Source: an uncultured Bartonella sp. (GTDB taxonomy: Bacteria > Pseudomonadota > Alphaproteobacteria > Rhizobiales > Rhizobiaceae). Taken from it: a stretch of DNA of 64,000 bases. Location of the stretch: assembly GCA_945285915.1 (NCBI GenBank), contig CALYQL010000007.1:49000-112999 (forward strand), given 5' to 3'. Below, in pieces: positions 20,181-28,651 of the stretch (position 1 is its first letter; the number at the start of each line of letters is the position of its first letter). Under the pieces are notes generated by a model that worked only from the letters and a program-made list of their open reading frames with translations, was not told the DNA's origin and did no database searches. The position numbers were made by a program, and so were the translations under genes.

Positions 20181-20987
20181 TTAAGCAGGTTTTGTCGTGT
20201 TTTTTGAAACTTGTTTTGACCGCGTTCTTGGTTTTTTCGGTTTGGCTTTTATATCTTTTTCAGTTTCAGTAAGGTTGGCTTCGATGCGGGCAGCCAGACT
20301 CGTTGGACTGTGCGGCGCTTTAATCAATTCGTTTATTGGGGAATCCTTGCCTTCCTTTTTAGCAACATCGGCCGTCAAGCGCGCTGTAAAGTCCAGAATC
20401 TCATTACGCAGTTTTTCTATCTGCTCTTGCTCAATGCCAGTAGTCGCTTGTTTTACTGTCGCTTGTTCGAGTTCCTGTTTTAAATAGGCTATTTCTTCCT
20501 GTAGCGATTTTATTTCCGCTCCATATTTGTTGCGATCAATATCGTCGCGTCGTTCATTTAATAGAATTTTACGCAATTCCCGAATTCCACGTTTTTTATT
20601 ATTTCCAAGCTTATCAACAAGTTGGCGTTCAACAACAAGTTCGGCGCATGTATCGGACAGTTTTTCTTTTAACAGATTTAACTGGCGCTCAAGCTCGAAT
20701 TTGCCAGAAAGCTGTTCATTGGCAATTCCAAGCTCGAGTTTTTGTGCATTATATTTGCTGAACAGATCATTATATTTCTCGTCCCGCTTGACAATTTCAA
20801 TCGCATGACGGGATTTCAGAAAATCCAAATCTGCTTCTATTTCGGTAATGCTCAGCGGTATTTCTGTCGCAAGCGCTTTCTTTGCCAAGTAAAGCGCTCT
20901 ACGCCAGATTATCGGCGCTATCAGCATAGTCACAAACAAGGTGACGGCAATGCCAAGGACAAAAAAGAGAGCCGATTGAATGAACAT
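20181..20987 (-). CDS. Membrane-anchored coiled-coil protein of unknown function
   Basis: The 268-residue protein has one N-terminal membrane helix (residues 5-30), a long cytoplasmic coiled coil (about 70-215, rich in Glu, Lys, Leu heptads) and a Lys/Pro/Arg-rich basic tail (KPKKPRTRSKQVSKNTTKPA). I do not recognise the family. It begins 27 bases after the eipA stop on the same strand, suggesting co-transcription and a role in cell-envelope or division architecture. That is inference from context. Confidence 0.8.
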   Translation of the reverse strand: MFIQSALFFVLGIAVTLFVTMLIAPIIWRRALYLAKKALATEIPLSITEIEADLDFLKSRHAIEIVKRDEKYNDLFSKYNAQKLELGIANEQLSGKFELERQLNLLKEKLSDTCAELVVERQLVDKLGNNKKRGIRELRKILLNERRDDIDRNKYGAEIKSLQEEIAYLKQELEQATVKQATTGIEQEQIEKLRNEILDFTARLTADVAKKEGKDSPINELIKAPHSPTSLAARIEANLTETEKDIKAKPKKPRTRSKQVSKNTTKPA

Positions 20988-21014
20988 GAAGTGCTCCGAT
21001 AGAGCGTGAATAAA

Positions 21015-21611
21015 TTAAAATGGATTCCACGTAGCTTTTTGGGTCAGTTTCAAATAACCGATATTGATGCCCAACCGTGCTCCAACACCCGTTCTAACTG
21101 GAACCAAAAGTATGTTTTCTTTTTTTAAGACGTGGAAGCCAACACCGGCAACAAAATAGGCAGATCCTGATACGCCGGCATAACGACCCCAGAGATTGTT
21201 CAAATTATCAAGCTCGTATACTAAGATCATTAAACGGGATCCTTGGCCGCCAAAGTCCCAACCAATGGATGGACCTTGCCAGAATACCTTATGGTCACCA
21301 GCGTTTTTTGTATATAATGTGCCTTCGCCATAGGATAAGCCACCAATAATAGCGCCAGAACCTTCTTCTCCGAGGATATAGCCATTTGGCAAACCGTATT
21401 TAGAGAAAATATTTTCTATCGCTGTTCCGATGCTGCCGGCAGCATCGCCAAAAAAGCGATGACCCGAATCGATAATTTCCTGTGAGGAGAAACGACCGTC
21501 CTGTTGTGGGGCTGCTTGTGCGTCAGAGATCACCAATCCGACATTAATAAGAAGTATTAACGTGAAGAATGCCGATACTATACGCCAGTGAGTACGGATG
21601 GAACGTGTCAT
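21015..21611 (-). CDS. eipA: DUF1134 periplasmic protein, EipA (envelope integrity)
   Basis: The protein (198 residues from the ATG at 21611, preceded by AAGGTG) has a signal peptide ending near AQA and a DUF1134 domain with repeated glycine-rich segments (GYILGEEGSGAIIGGLSYGEGTLYT, GWDFGGQGSRLMILVYEL). EipA is known from Brucella abortus as a small beta-barrel periplasmic protein needed for envelope integrity and reported to be CtrA-regulated. Its position beside chpT and ctrA agrees with that. A GTG seven codons upstream is an alternative start. A GANTC site lies near 21665 in the spacer shared with chpT. Confidence 0.88.
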   Translation of the reverse strand: MTRSIRTHWRIVSAFFTLILLINVGLVISDAQAAPQQDGRFSSQEIIDSGHRFFGDAAGSIGTAIENIFSKYGLPNGYILGEEGSGAIIGGLSYGEGTLYTKNAGDHKVFWQGPSIGWDFGGQGSRLMILVYELDNLNNLWGRYAGVSGSAYFVAGVGFHVLKKENILLVPVRTGVGARLGINIGYLKLTQKATWNPF

Positions 21612-21821
21612 ATGTTTCACCTTTTTAGTCACTTTATAACTGGATCTATTGGTTTTTTGATCCGATTCGATCGTATGCTAACTGGCAAAACTATTTAAAT
21701 TGTTAAAAAAAGTTCAATAAAGGCAACTTTCTTTCATCACAATTTGTCCACGTGTCCATGAAAAATTAAGGGTTTAAAGCCAGTATATGCGTCGGTTAAT
21801 AATTTTGGAGATAAACATATT

Positions 21822-22460
21822 ATGACGCTTGCCGTTACTTTAAGCCCTGCAGATCTCGCCGCTTTGCTATGCAGCCGTATCTGTCATGATCTGATTTCTC
21901 CGGTGGGCGCTATCAATAATGGTATAGAACTTTTCGATGAAGGCGGTGCAGAAGAAGATGCACTGCAATTGATTCGTATGTCGGCAGTAAACGCATCAGC
22001 ACGTTTACAATTTGCACGCATAGCCTTTGGCGCAGCTGGTTCTGCTGGTAGTGAAATTGACAGTGGTGACGCAGAAAGTGTCGCAAAGAACTTTATGCAG
22101 AACGAAAAAGCCAATTTGGATTGGCAGGCGCCGCGGCTTCTTTTGCCCAAAAATGAAGTTAAACTGCTGCTCAATCTTGTTCTGATTGCAAATGCTTCAA
22201 TTCCGCGCGGTGGTGATATTTATGTTTCTATTCGCGAAGAAAATGGCAAACGTAATTTCCAACTTAAAGTAAGTGGGAAAATGTTACGTGTTCCACCAAA
22301 ATTCCTGGAACTTTATAATGGTCAGACACCATCTGAACCAATCGATGCCCATGCAATTCAGCCATATTATACTCTGTTATTGTCACAGTTGAGTAATATG
22401 CCTATCGCAATTCAGGCATTGCCAGAGGTAATAACTTTTACGGCTGGTCAACCACTCTAG
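21822..22460 (+). CDS. chpT: ChpT histidine phosphotransferase of the CckA-ChpT-CtrA relay
   Basis: The 212-residue protein carries the helical DHp-like segment LCSRICHDLISPVGAINNGIE with the phospho-relay histidine H22, and a degenerate ATPase-like C-terminal domain without nucleotide-binding boxes, as expected for ChpT. It passes phosphate from CckA to CtrA and CpdR in the cytoplasm and so sets the cell cycle. It lies between eipA (divergent) and ctrA (convergent). The start follows a GGAG leader. Confidence 0.93.
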   Translation: MTLAVTLSPADLAALLCSRICHDLISPVGAINNGIELFDEGGAEEDALQLIRMSAVNASARLQFARIAFGAAGSAGSEIDSGDAESVAKNFMQNEKANLDWQAPRLLLPKNEVKLLLNLVLIANASIPRGGDIYVSIREENGKRNFQLKVSGKMLRVPPKFLELYNGQTPSEPIDAHAIQPYYTLLLSQLSNMPIAIQALPEVITFTAGQPL

Positions 22461-22660
22461 TGCTGGTGTGACCGATAACACTAAGTAATTTTGTTTTTGA
22501 ACGAAACAGGATTTTACAAGTTGATCGGTCGCAATAGTTTAGCTGATTTCACCGCCTGCATGAATATTTGTTATTTCATGAGATAAAGCAATCGTCATTA
22601 TAACAGACGGTTGCATTTAGATAATAAAATCACGATTGGATATTTCCATTCAATGACCAT

Positions 22661-22699
22661 AAAAAAGGCTCGATGACATAAAACCATCGAGCCTTTTTT
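22661..22699. terminator. Terminator between chpT and ctrA
   Basis: A perfect 15-bp inverted repeat (22661-22675 with 22685-22699) has a GC core GGCTCGATG and T/A runs on both strands. It can end both convergent transcripts; it is 20 bases from the ctrA stop. Confidence 0.93.
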
Positions 22700-22719
22700 C
22701 AATTATTGAAAAGCTATTT

Positions 22720-23421
22720 TTAAGCTGTTTCGCGAAGTTCTTCGCCCATTGGTTCGCGCAATACATAACCGCGACCCCATACTGTTTCAATGTAATTAAT
22801 ACCACCAGAAACAGCGTCGAGTTTTTTGCGCAATTTGCAAATGAAAACGTCGATAATTTTTAATTCTGGTTCGTCCATGCCGCCATAAAGGTGGTTAAGG
22901 AACATTTCTTTTGTCAGTGTGGTGCCTTTACGAAGTGATAAAAGCTCAAGCATCTGATATTCTTTGCCAGTTAAGTGAACTGGATGGCCACCAATCTCAA
23001 CTGTTTTCGCGTCAAGATTAACAATGAGATCGCCAGTTGCGATAATTGATTGAGCATGTCCTTTAGAACGGCGGACAATTGCGTGAATGCGAGCAATCAG
23101 TTCGTCTTTATGGAATGGCTTTGTCATATAGTCATCGGCGCCAAACCCAAGACCACGTACCTTGTCTTCGATACCACCCATACCGGAAAGGATAAGGATA
23201 GGTGTTTTTACCTTGGACAGACGTAATGTACGTAATACCTCATATCCCGACATATCTGGTAGATTAAGGTCAAGCAAAATGATGTCGTAATCATAGAGTT
23301 TGCCCAGATCTACGCCTTCTTCCCCGAGATCTGTTGTGTAAACATTAAAGTTTTCCGACTTCAGCATTAATTCAATACTTGTTGCTGTTGCGCTGTCGTC
23401 TTCAATCAGTAATACGCGCAT
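22720..23421 (-). CDS. ctrA: Cell-cycle response regulator CtrA
   Basis: The 233-residue OmpR-type regulator has a receiver domain (acidic pair E7 D8 D9, phospho-acceptor D51 in [10 protein letters not shown] in TKPF) and a winged-helix DNA-binding domain ending in [15 protein letters not shown]. It is the essential master regulator of division, envelope and motility genes in alphaproteobacteria. Its usual partners chpT and sciP and a FliJ-like gene surround it. The upstream region carries a TTAA-N7-TTAA site and several GANTC sites, consistent with autoregulation and methylation control. Confidence 0.97.
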   Translation of the reverse strand: MRVLLIEDDSATATSIELMLKSENFNVYTTDLGEEGVDLGKLYDYDIILLDLNLPDMSGYEVLRTLRLSKVKTPILILSGMGGIEDKVRGLGFGADDYMTKPFHKDELIARIHAIVRRSKGHAQSIIATGDLIVNLDAKTVEIGGHPVHLTGKEYQMLELLSLRKGTTLTKEMFLNHLYGGMDEPELKIIDVFICKLRKKLDAVSGGINYIETVWGRGYVLREPMGEELRETA

Positions 23422-24008
23422 TCGAATATCCCCTTTCCGGCGCCCGAATCAGGCGAAACCGTGGTCTATAACAAACAACTGCTTTTGCAGCTGCATGGTT
23501 AATCTCTAAAAACAGCGTAAAATCATGCCTTTAATCAAGGTTTAATTTTACAGCCCGGCAGCACGCAGAACAGTTCGTTGCCTCTATCTCCAGTTTGCAC
23601 CAGAATGGTTAACAAAATATGATTCTTGTTGGCAAGATGTTAATGAAAATTAATTAAAAAAAACTGACATTCCCTTGATTCTAGCAGATAAAATCCTAAT
23701 AGAAATGCTTAATTTTTACTTTAAGAAACACTTGTAAGTGACTCTTTCGACTCATAGTTTTTAGTTTAAAAACTGTCGTTTTGTTTACCGAGCTTTAAGC
23801 CTCTTTGCCTATAGTGTGAGAAGACCGTAAATAAATGGTTACCAACGGGTTGTTTGTTGCCTGATTGCAGCTGTTGTTAAGCTGTTTGGGTTAAGTTTTG
23901 TTGGTACTATTTTTTGGAGACGAAACGGGGCGTGTTTCTGATAGCGGTTTTGAGTAATGAGTATCATGGCGTGAACGTGTATTGTTCACGGAGTAGGGAG
24001 TACTGCGT
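23422..24008. promoter_or_regulatory. Divergent ctrA / FliJ-like gene promoter region with CtrA box and GANTC cluster
   Basis: This 587-base spacer has no gene. It holds a full CtrA site, TTAA-N7-TTAA, at 23531-23545, and half-sites matching TTAACCAT on the minus strand at 23495-23502 and 23605-23612. It also has five GANTC sites, the CcrM methylation target: 23446, 23621, 23677, 23740 and 23749. This matches the known logic of ctrA promoters (CtrA autoregulation, GcrA/CcrM input). Which promoter each site serves is not resolved. The FliJ-like gene has an AGGGAGT ribosome binding site. Confidence 0.7.
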
Positions 24009-24395
24009 ATGAAGCCGCGTGAAAGTGTGGTTCGGTTAAAAATGTTTCAAGTGCGGGAAAAACGCCGCCAGATTTCCCAGCTTGATATGATGATGGGCGA
24101 GTTTGAACGTATGACAAGCGAGCTTGAAGCGCAGATTGTTAACGAAGAGCGTAAATCTGGCATCACAGACATCAATCATTTTGCTTACCCGACATTTGCA
24201 CGTGCAGCTCGTCAACGCCGCGAAAATTTGATGAACTCAATTAGGGATCTTCAAATCCAGAAAGCTTCAGCGGAAATGGTATTGCATGAATTTGAAGCAG
24301 AACTTCAACGCGCACAAGCTATTGAAGAACGCGATGGTAAAGCCATTACTGATAGCGATATAGATTTTGTGCAACGCCGTTCTATGATCGGTTGA
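24009..24395 (+). CDS. FliJ-like flagellar export chaperone family protein
   Basis: The 128-residue all-helical, highly charged coiled-coil protein begins MKPRESVVRLKMFQVREKRRQ. It matches the FliJ-like protein that sits beside ctrA in Rhizobiales. FliJ is the stalk-like export chaperone of the flagellar type III ATPase. No other flagellar gene is in the window, so flagellar function cannot be confirmed. A converging terminator pair follows before sciP. Confidence 0.75.
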   Translation: MKPRESVVRLKMFQVREKRRQISQLDMMMGEFERMTSELEAQIVNEERKSGITDINHFAYPTFARAARQRRENLMNSIRDLQIQKASAEMVLHEFEAELQRAQAIEERDGKAITDSDIDFVQRRSMIG

Positions 24396-24524
24396 TATAT
24401 CTATCAATCGGTAGTGAACGTTACCGTTTAAAAATTGATTGGTAACGTTTAGAAATTGAACGATCGCATTGTATGCGAATTTGTTTAGACAAATAAAGCA
24501 TTAGGTAAGTGGTCGGGTTAGGTG

Positions 24525-24550
24525 AATGGTCGGGTTTCCGGCCATTTTTT
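24525..24550 (+). terminator. Terminator after the FliJ-like gene
   Basis: The stem aatggtcgg/ccggccatt (one G-U) has a 4-base loop and is followed by T6. It lies 130 bases after the stop. The preceding 24420-24460 holds a short duplicated segment (cgtttaaaaattga and cgtttagaaattga). Confidence 0.8.
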
Positions 24551-24573
24551 ATTATTTGTTTTTCCCAAATATA

Positions 24574-24609
24574 AAACAACCGCTCCTTTGGTGAAAGGAA
24601 CGGTTGTTT
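24574..24609 (-). terminator. Terminator after sciP
   Basis: A 16-bp inverted repeat with one mismatch (24574-24589 with 24594-24609) has loop ggtg and T-rich flanks on the minus strand. It lies about 40 bases after the sciP stop. Confidence 0.8.
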
Positions 24610-24647
24610 AATAATATATATTGGGTACGGAAATGATCGAGCGACGA

Positions 24648-24923
24648 TCAGTGTCTGTATTGCTGAATGCGTGTGGTACGCAATCCTGCCAAACCATGCT
24701 CGTCTATCGAACACTGCCAGGAAAGAAACTCCTCCACTGTTAGGGTATAACGTTGGCAAGCTTCATCCAAGCTGAGCAGTCCGCCTCTTACAGCCGCAAC
24801 AACTTCCGCTTTGCGACGTATCACCCAACGCCTAGTATTTGTAGGCGGTAGGTCGGTAATCGTGAGTGGGCTCCCATCCGGGCCGATAACATATTTTACG
24901 CGTGTTCTTACTAATTCGGTCAT
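24648..24923 (-). CDS. sciP: SciP, inhibitor of CtrA-dependent transcription (DUF1153)
   Basis: The 91-residue protein matches DUF1153/SciP: VKYVIGPDGSPLTITDLPP at the N-terminus, then RWVIRRKAEVVAAVRGGLLSLDEAC and a helix-turn-helix with YTLTVEEFLSWQ. In Caulobacter SciP binds DNA and CtrA to block activation of CtrA targets early in the cell cycle. Its location close to ctrA and the FliJ-like gene is conserved in Rhizobiales. Length is normal. Confidence 0.93.
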   Translation of the reverse strand: MTELVRTRVKYVIGPDGSPLTITDLPPTNTRRWVIRRKAEVVAAVRGGLLSLDEACQRYTLTVEEFLSWQCSIDEHGLAGLRTTRIQQYRH

Positions 24924-25284
24924 TGTACTCTCTACTCTTATTCAAGGACCTGACATGACCATAACCGCTGAGCTTTAAAAAATAACTAAATAGGTCTAAA
25001 GGGACTGTTAACACTTTTGCGCGCGATTTTTGCAATTCGTCGAATAAAACATAATTAAAACAGTGTGTTATCTGTAAAGTACGGAGTTTTGAAAACTTGA
25101 AACAGAAACACCACTTTATTTTTTTTGTTTTTTTTTATAAACTCATCCATGCATATATGACGATATCGCTTCGTTTTGCATTTAATTTTTCTTTTGACGG
25201 TTGTATTGTCTCTCATTGAAGACAATATACAATTACCGGACAAAATTACGGGGAATGTCTGTCATTTGGATAGAAGGTGAACTT
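24924..25284. other. Divergent promoter region of sciP and mnmA
   Basis: This 361-base AT-rich spacer holds both promoters. I see no gene or conserved RNA. Poly-T tracts lie near 25120-25140. A TTG-started extension of mnmA from 25201 is possible on paper but has no ribosome binding site. Confidence 0.5.
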
Positions 25285-26481
25285 ATGTCTCTCAACAGTC
25301 TTGATCTTCCGCGTCGTCCTGAGGATACCAGAGTAGTGGTTGCTATGTCAGGTGGTGTTGATTCCTCTGTCGTTGCAGGACTGTTGAAAAAAGAAGGCTA
25401 TGATGTTGTAGGCGTAACGCTGCAACTTTATGACCATGGGGCTGCAACCCATCGTGTTGGTTCGTGTTGTGCGGGGCAGGATATTGAAGATGCCCGTCGT
25501 GTTTCAGAAACACTCGGGATACCGCATTATGTGCTGGATTATGAAGCGCGGTTTCGTGAAGCTGTTATCAACCCATTTGCTGAAAGTTATGCGCATGGCG
25601 AAACACCAATTCCATGTGTCGCTTGTAACCAGACTGTAAAGTTTGCTGATCTTTTAGCAACTGCTCGTGATCTTGGTGCCGATGCATTGGCAACGGGACA
25701 TTATATACGCAGCCGTCAAAATGGTGTTCATCGCGCTATGTATCGTCCAGTTGATGCGGATAGGGATCAAAGTTATTTTCTTTTTGCGACAACGCAAGAA
25801 CAAATCGACTATCTACGCTTTCCATTAGGTGATTTGTCAAAACCGCGTGTAAGAGAGTTGGCCGCAGAAATGGGGCTGGTAGTCGCCGACAAGCACGATA
25901 GTCAAGATATCTGTTTTGTACCACAGGGAAAATATACCGACGTTATTGCAAAATTGCGGCCAGAAGCAGCGAACCCTGGTGATATCGTTCACATTGATGG
26001 GCGTATTTTGGGGCGCCATAACGGTATATTGAACTATACAATTGGGCAGCGTCGTGGAATAGGTGTGGCAACGGGTGGTGCTCTTTATGTTGTCTATCTT
26101 GATGCTGAAAATGCACGTGTCGTTGTTGGTCCACGTGAGGCGTTGGAAACACACAAATTGTTTTTGCGCGATGCAAATTGGTTAGGCGATGAAGATCTGG
26201 ATAATTTTCCAGAAGAGGGCTTGGAAGTTGCTGCGAAAGTTCGTTCTACACGCCCACCGCGTCCAGCTATTCTTCGTTATGAGCAAAATAGATTTTCTGT
26301 TGAGCTTCTTGAAGGTGAAACCGGCGTAGCACCAGGGCAGGCTTGTGTGCTTTATGACGGGGAAGGCAATGACGCACGTGTTTTAGGTGGCGGTTTTATT
26401 ACGCATTCTGAACGCGCACCACAAGCAGAAGCCATGTTGAAACAACTTTTGGAAAATTTGAATACGATTTCAGCCGCTTAA
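25285..26481 (+). CDS. mnmA: tRNA 2-thiouridylase MnmA
   Basis: The enzyme thiolates U34 of tRNA-Lys, -Glu and -Gln using ATP and sulfur from a relay. The protein (398 residues) has the PP-loop [15 protein letters not shown], the catalytic region around [24 protein letters not shown], and [11 protein letters not shown]. The C-terminal domain ends in [14 protein letters not shown]. The ATG at 25285 is chosen because GAAGG lies seven bases before it. An ATG at 25255 lacks proper spacing. Bases near its 3' end recur 194 bases further on. Confidence 0.96.
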   Translation: MSLNSLDLPRRPEDTRVVVAMSGGVDSSVVAGLLKKEGYDVVGVTLQLYDHGAATHRVGSCCAGQDIEDARRVSETLGIPHYVLDYEARFREAVINPFAESYAHGETPIPCVACNQTVKFADLLATARDLGADALATGHYIRSRQNGVHRAMYRPVDADRDQSYFLFATTQEQIDYLRFPLGDLSKPRVRELAAEMGLVVADKHDSQDICFVPQGKYTDVIAKLRPEAANPGDIVHIDGRILGRHNGILNYTIGQRRGIGVATGGALYVVYLDAENARVVVGPREALETHKLFLRDANWLGDEDLDNFPEEGLEVAAKVRSTRPPRPAILRYEQNRFSVELLEGETGVAPGQACVLYDGEGNDARVLGGGFITHSERAPQAEAMLKQLLENLNTISAA

Positions 26482-26664
26482 GTTTTAAGTCTAGTTGGAT
26501 ATATCTACGACAGATATGGCTTCTGTTATAGCGGTCGATATATTTGGTTAGGGTTTTCGCTTTAGTTGACATAATTGACTGCGCCAGATTGGTTGATTGC
26601 GGCAAATTAGCAATTGATTGAGTAGCTACGCTGAAACAACTTTTGAAAAATCTCACTACGATTT
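26438..26664 (+). repeat. Diverged direct repeat of the mnmA 3' end
   Basis: A 33-base stretch inside the end of mnmA (26438-26470) recurs at 26632-26664 with four mismatches (29 of 33 identical), 194 bases downstream in the non-coding gap to the next gene. It points to a past partial duplication of the locus, or replacement of an older gene end. The rest of the 26482-26786 gap shows no gene. Confidence 0.75.
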
Positions 26665-26786
26665 TGGTAGCCCCGTTAAAGCTGGCTGGGGTAGGCGCTT
26701 CAGCGCATATGGGTTTTCTATATAGAGAAGTATATCCAGTTATATTCTGTTCTTTTGGTGGTGTAAGCTATAGGGCACACTCGTGA

Positions 26787-27602
26787 TTAATTTAGCTTGT
26801 CGGGATTTGCAAAATGCGCAAGCGTTAGACCCGTTGCAGTAGCAACGTTCAGGCTGTCAAAATCATAGGCGATGGGAATGCGTAATGTTTCAAAATCACG
26901 CAGGATAAATTCGGGCAGGCCATCGCCTTCTGTTCCAAACAGCAAGGCCACTCTGTCTTCAACCTTAGCATCTTTCAAATAATTGGGTGCCGAGGGTGAC
27001 AGAGCAAAAATATGAAAATGATGTTGTTGCAGCGCACGTAATATCGTTTTGATATCTTCACCTTGTGTATAAGGGGTTTTTAACGCAGCCCCAACAGAAA
27101 CGCGAATAGCTTTCCGATACAAAGGATCGCAGCAGGTTTTGTCAAGAATGACACCGTCAGCAGCAAAAGCGGCAGCATTTCTGAAAATCGCGCCCATATT
27201 GTCGTGGTTGGAAATACCGCACAACACAGGAATAACAGCCTGTTCTGGTAGGGTTTCTAAAAATTGTGTTAGATCAGGGACCTGAATTCGTTCTCCAACG
27301 CCCAATATTCCGCGGTGAACATGAAAACCAGCAATTGTATCCATTATCTTTTGCGGAACACAATAAATAGGGCAAGTTGGTTGTGTTTGCATAAGCAACG
27401 GCATTAGGCCTAAAAGACGACCGGCAACAACAAGCAAGGACTGTGCAGAGAAACGATTTGATTTTAATAAATTAGCGAGAACAACTTTTCCTTCTGCGAT
27501 AAAATGTTTATCTCGTCCAACGAGATCCTTTTCACGAATATCACGATATGACGCCAAACGTGGATCATCAGCGTCACTAATAGTTATTATATTCAAATCC
27601 AT
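26787..27602 (-). CDS. TrmH/SpoU-family RNA 2'-O-methyltransferase
   Basis: The 271-residue protein has the three SPOUT motifs: GISNHDNMGAIFRNAAAF (motif 1), LLFGTEGDGLPE (motif 2) and SLNVATATGLTLAHF (motif 3), after an N-terminal substrate-binding domain. It uses SAM to methylate a ribose in tRNA or rRNA; the target is unknown. It starts 8 bases after the ATPase gene stop and is probably the last gene of the choline-transport operon. Confidence 0.9.
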   Translation of the reverse strand: MDLNIITISDADDPRLASYRDIREKDLVGRDKHFIAEGKVVLANLLKSNRFSAQSLLVVAGRLLGLMPLLMQTQPTCPIYCVPQKIMDTIAGFHVHRGILGVGERIQVPDLTQFLETLPEQAVIPVLCGISNHDNMGAIFRNAAAFAADGVILDKTCCDPLYRKAIRVSVGAALKTPYTQGEDIKTILRALQQHHFHIFALSPSAPNYLKDAKVEDRVALLFGTEGDGLPEFILRDFETLRIPIAYDFDSLNVATATGLTLAHFANPDKLN

Positions 27603-27610
27603 ATTAATAT

Positions 27611-28651
27611 TTATCGTTTCTGATGTTCTGCCAAATGATGGATAATATCATCATGCGTGATTAAGCCGATTACGCGACCGTTTTCAACCACCCCAATAGC
27701 GCCTCTTTTTTTATCGCACGCACTGATTAAATCGGGCAAGCTGGTTTCTGGTTTGGCCATGGCTGCAACTGAGATATTGGAATTATCGTAGTTTAAAGGG
27801 CGCATGATATGTCGTGCTGTTAAAAAACTTAAAGGATTTATATGACGCACAAATTTTGCCACATGGTCATTGGCGGGTGAGAGAACAATTTCCTGCGGGC
27901 TTCCGCATTGCAATATTCTTCCGTCTTCCATAATGGCAATACGATTGCCCATTTTGATTGCTTCATCAAGGTCGTGGCTAACAAAAATCAATGTTTTATT
28001 GAGCCGTTGTTGCAATTGTAAAAGTTCATCTTGCAGGTGATTGCGAATAAGTGGATCAAGCGCAGAAAATGGCTCGTCCATCAACAAAACCGGCGCGCCT
28101 GTCGCAAAGGCACGGGCAAGCCCGATGCGTTGTTGCATACCGCCTGATAATTCAGTGACCATGCGGTTTGCCCATTCGCGCAGTCCAACAATATCCAGTT
28201 GTTCATCAATAATAAGTTGCCGTTCTTTTTTTGAAAAACCGGCAACTTCCAACCCAAATCCAATATTGTCCGCTACTGTTCGCCAAGGAAACAAACAGAA
28301 TTGCTGAAATACCATTGAGATAAGACGGGTACGAAGAAATCGCAAATTTTCCGAGGTTGCATTTGTTACATCAATCTCTTGTCCGATATTTCCGACATAG
28401 ATTGAGCCTTCTATCGGTTTGATAAGGCGATTGATGGTTCTCAGTAATGTTGATTTTCCTGATCCAGATAACCCCATGAGAACAAGCGTTTCACCCTCTG
28501 AAATTTCTAAACTGCACTCATGTACCCCGAGTACCGTATTGGTTGCGTTTTTAATTTCTGCGCGTGAAGCCCCTTGCTGGGCAAGCGCTAAAGCTTCCTG
28601 TTTTTTGGCTCCGAATACTACGCTGACACGATCAATGATTACCCTAGCCAT
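27611..28651 (-). CDS. Quaternary-amine ABC transporter ATPase (ChoV/ProV type) with CBS domain
   Basis: The 346-residue ATPase has Walker A GLSGSGKST (60-68), a Q loop in VFQQFCLFPW, signature LSGGMQQR, Walker B LLMDEPFSALD and the H loop. A C-terminal CBS region (ITHDDIIHH) follows, as in ProV/OpuAA/ChoV proteins, where it senses ionic strength. It powers uptake of choline or glycine betaine. Its ATG directly follows the stop of the membrane gene (TAAATG), so they are coupled. Confidence 0.92.
   Translation of the reverse strand: MARVIIDRVSVVFGAKKQEALALAQQGASRAEIKNATNTVLGVHECSLEISEGETLVLMGLSGSGKSTLLRTINRLIKPIEGSIYVGNIGQEIDVTNATSENLRFLRTRLISMVFQQFCLFPWRTVADNIGFGLEVAGFSKKERQLIIDEQLDIVGLREWANRMVTELSGGMQQRIGLARAFATGAPVLLMDEPFSALDPLIRNHLQDELLQLQQRLNKTLIFVSHDLDEAIKMGNRIAIMEDGRILQCGSPQEIVLSPANDHVAKFVRHINPLSFLTARHIMRPLNYDNSNISVAAMAKPETSLPDLISACDKKRGAIGVVENGRVIGLITHDDIIHHLAEHQKR

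Noticed and set aside
25201..25284. TTG-started N-terminal extension of mnmA
   Set aside because: No ribosome binding site, and the extra residues are not typical of MnmA; the ATG at 25285 has a good site.
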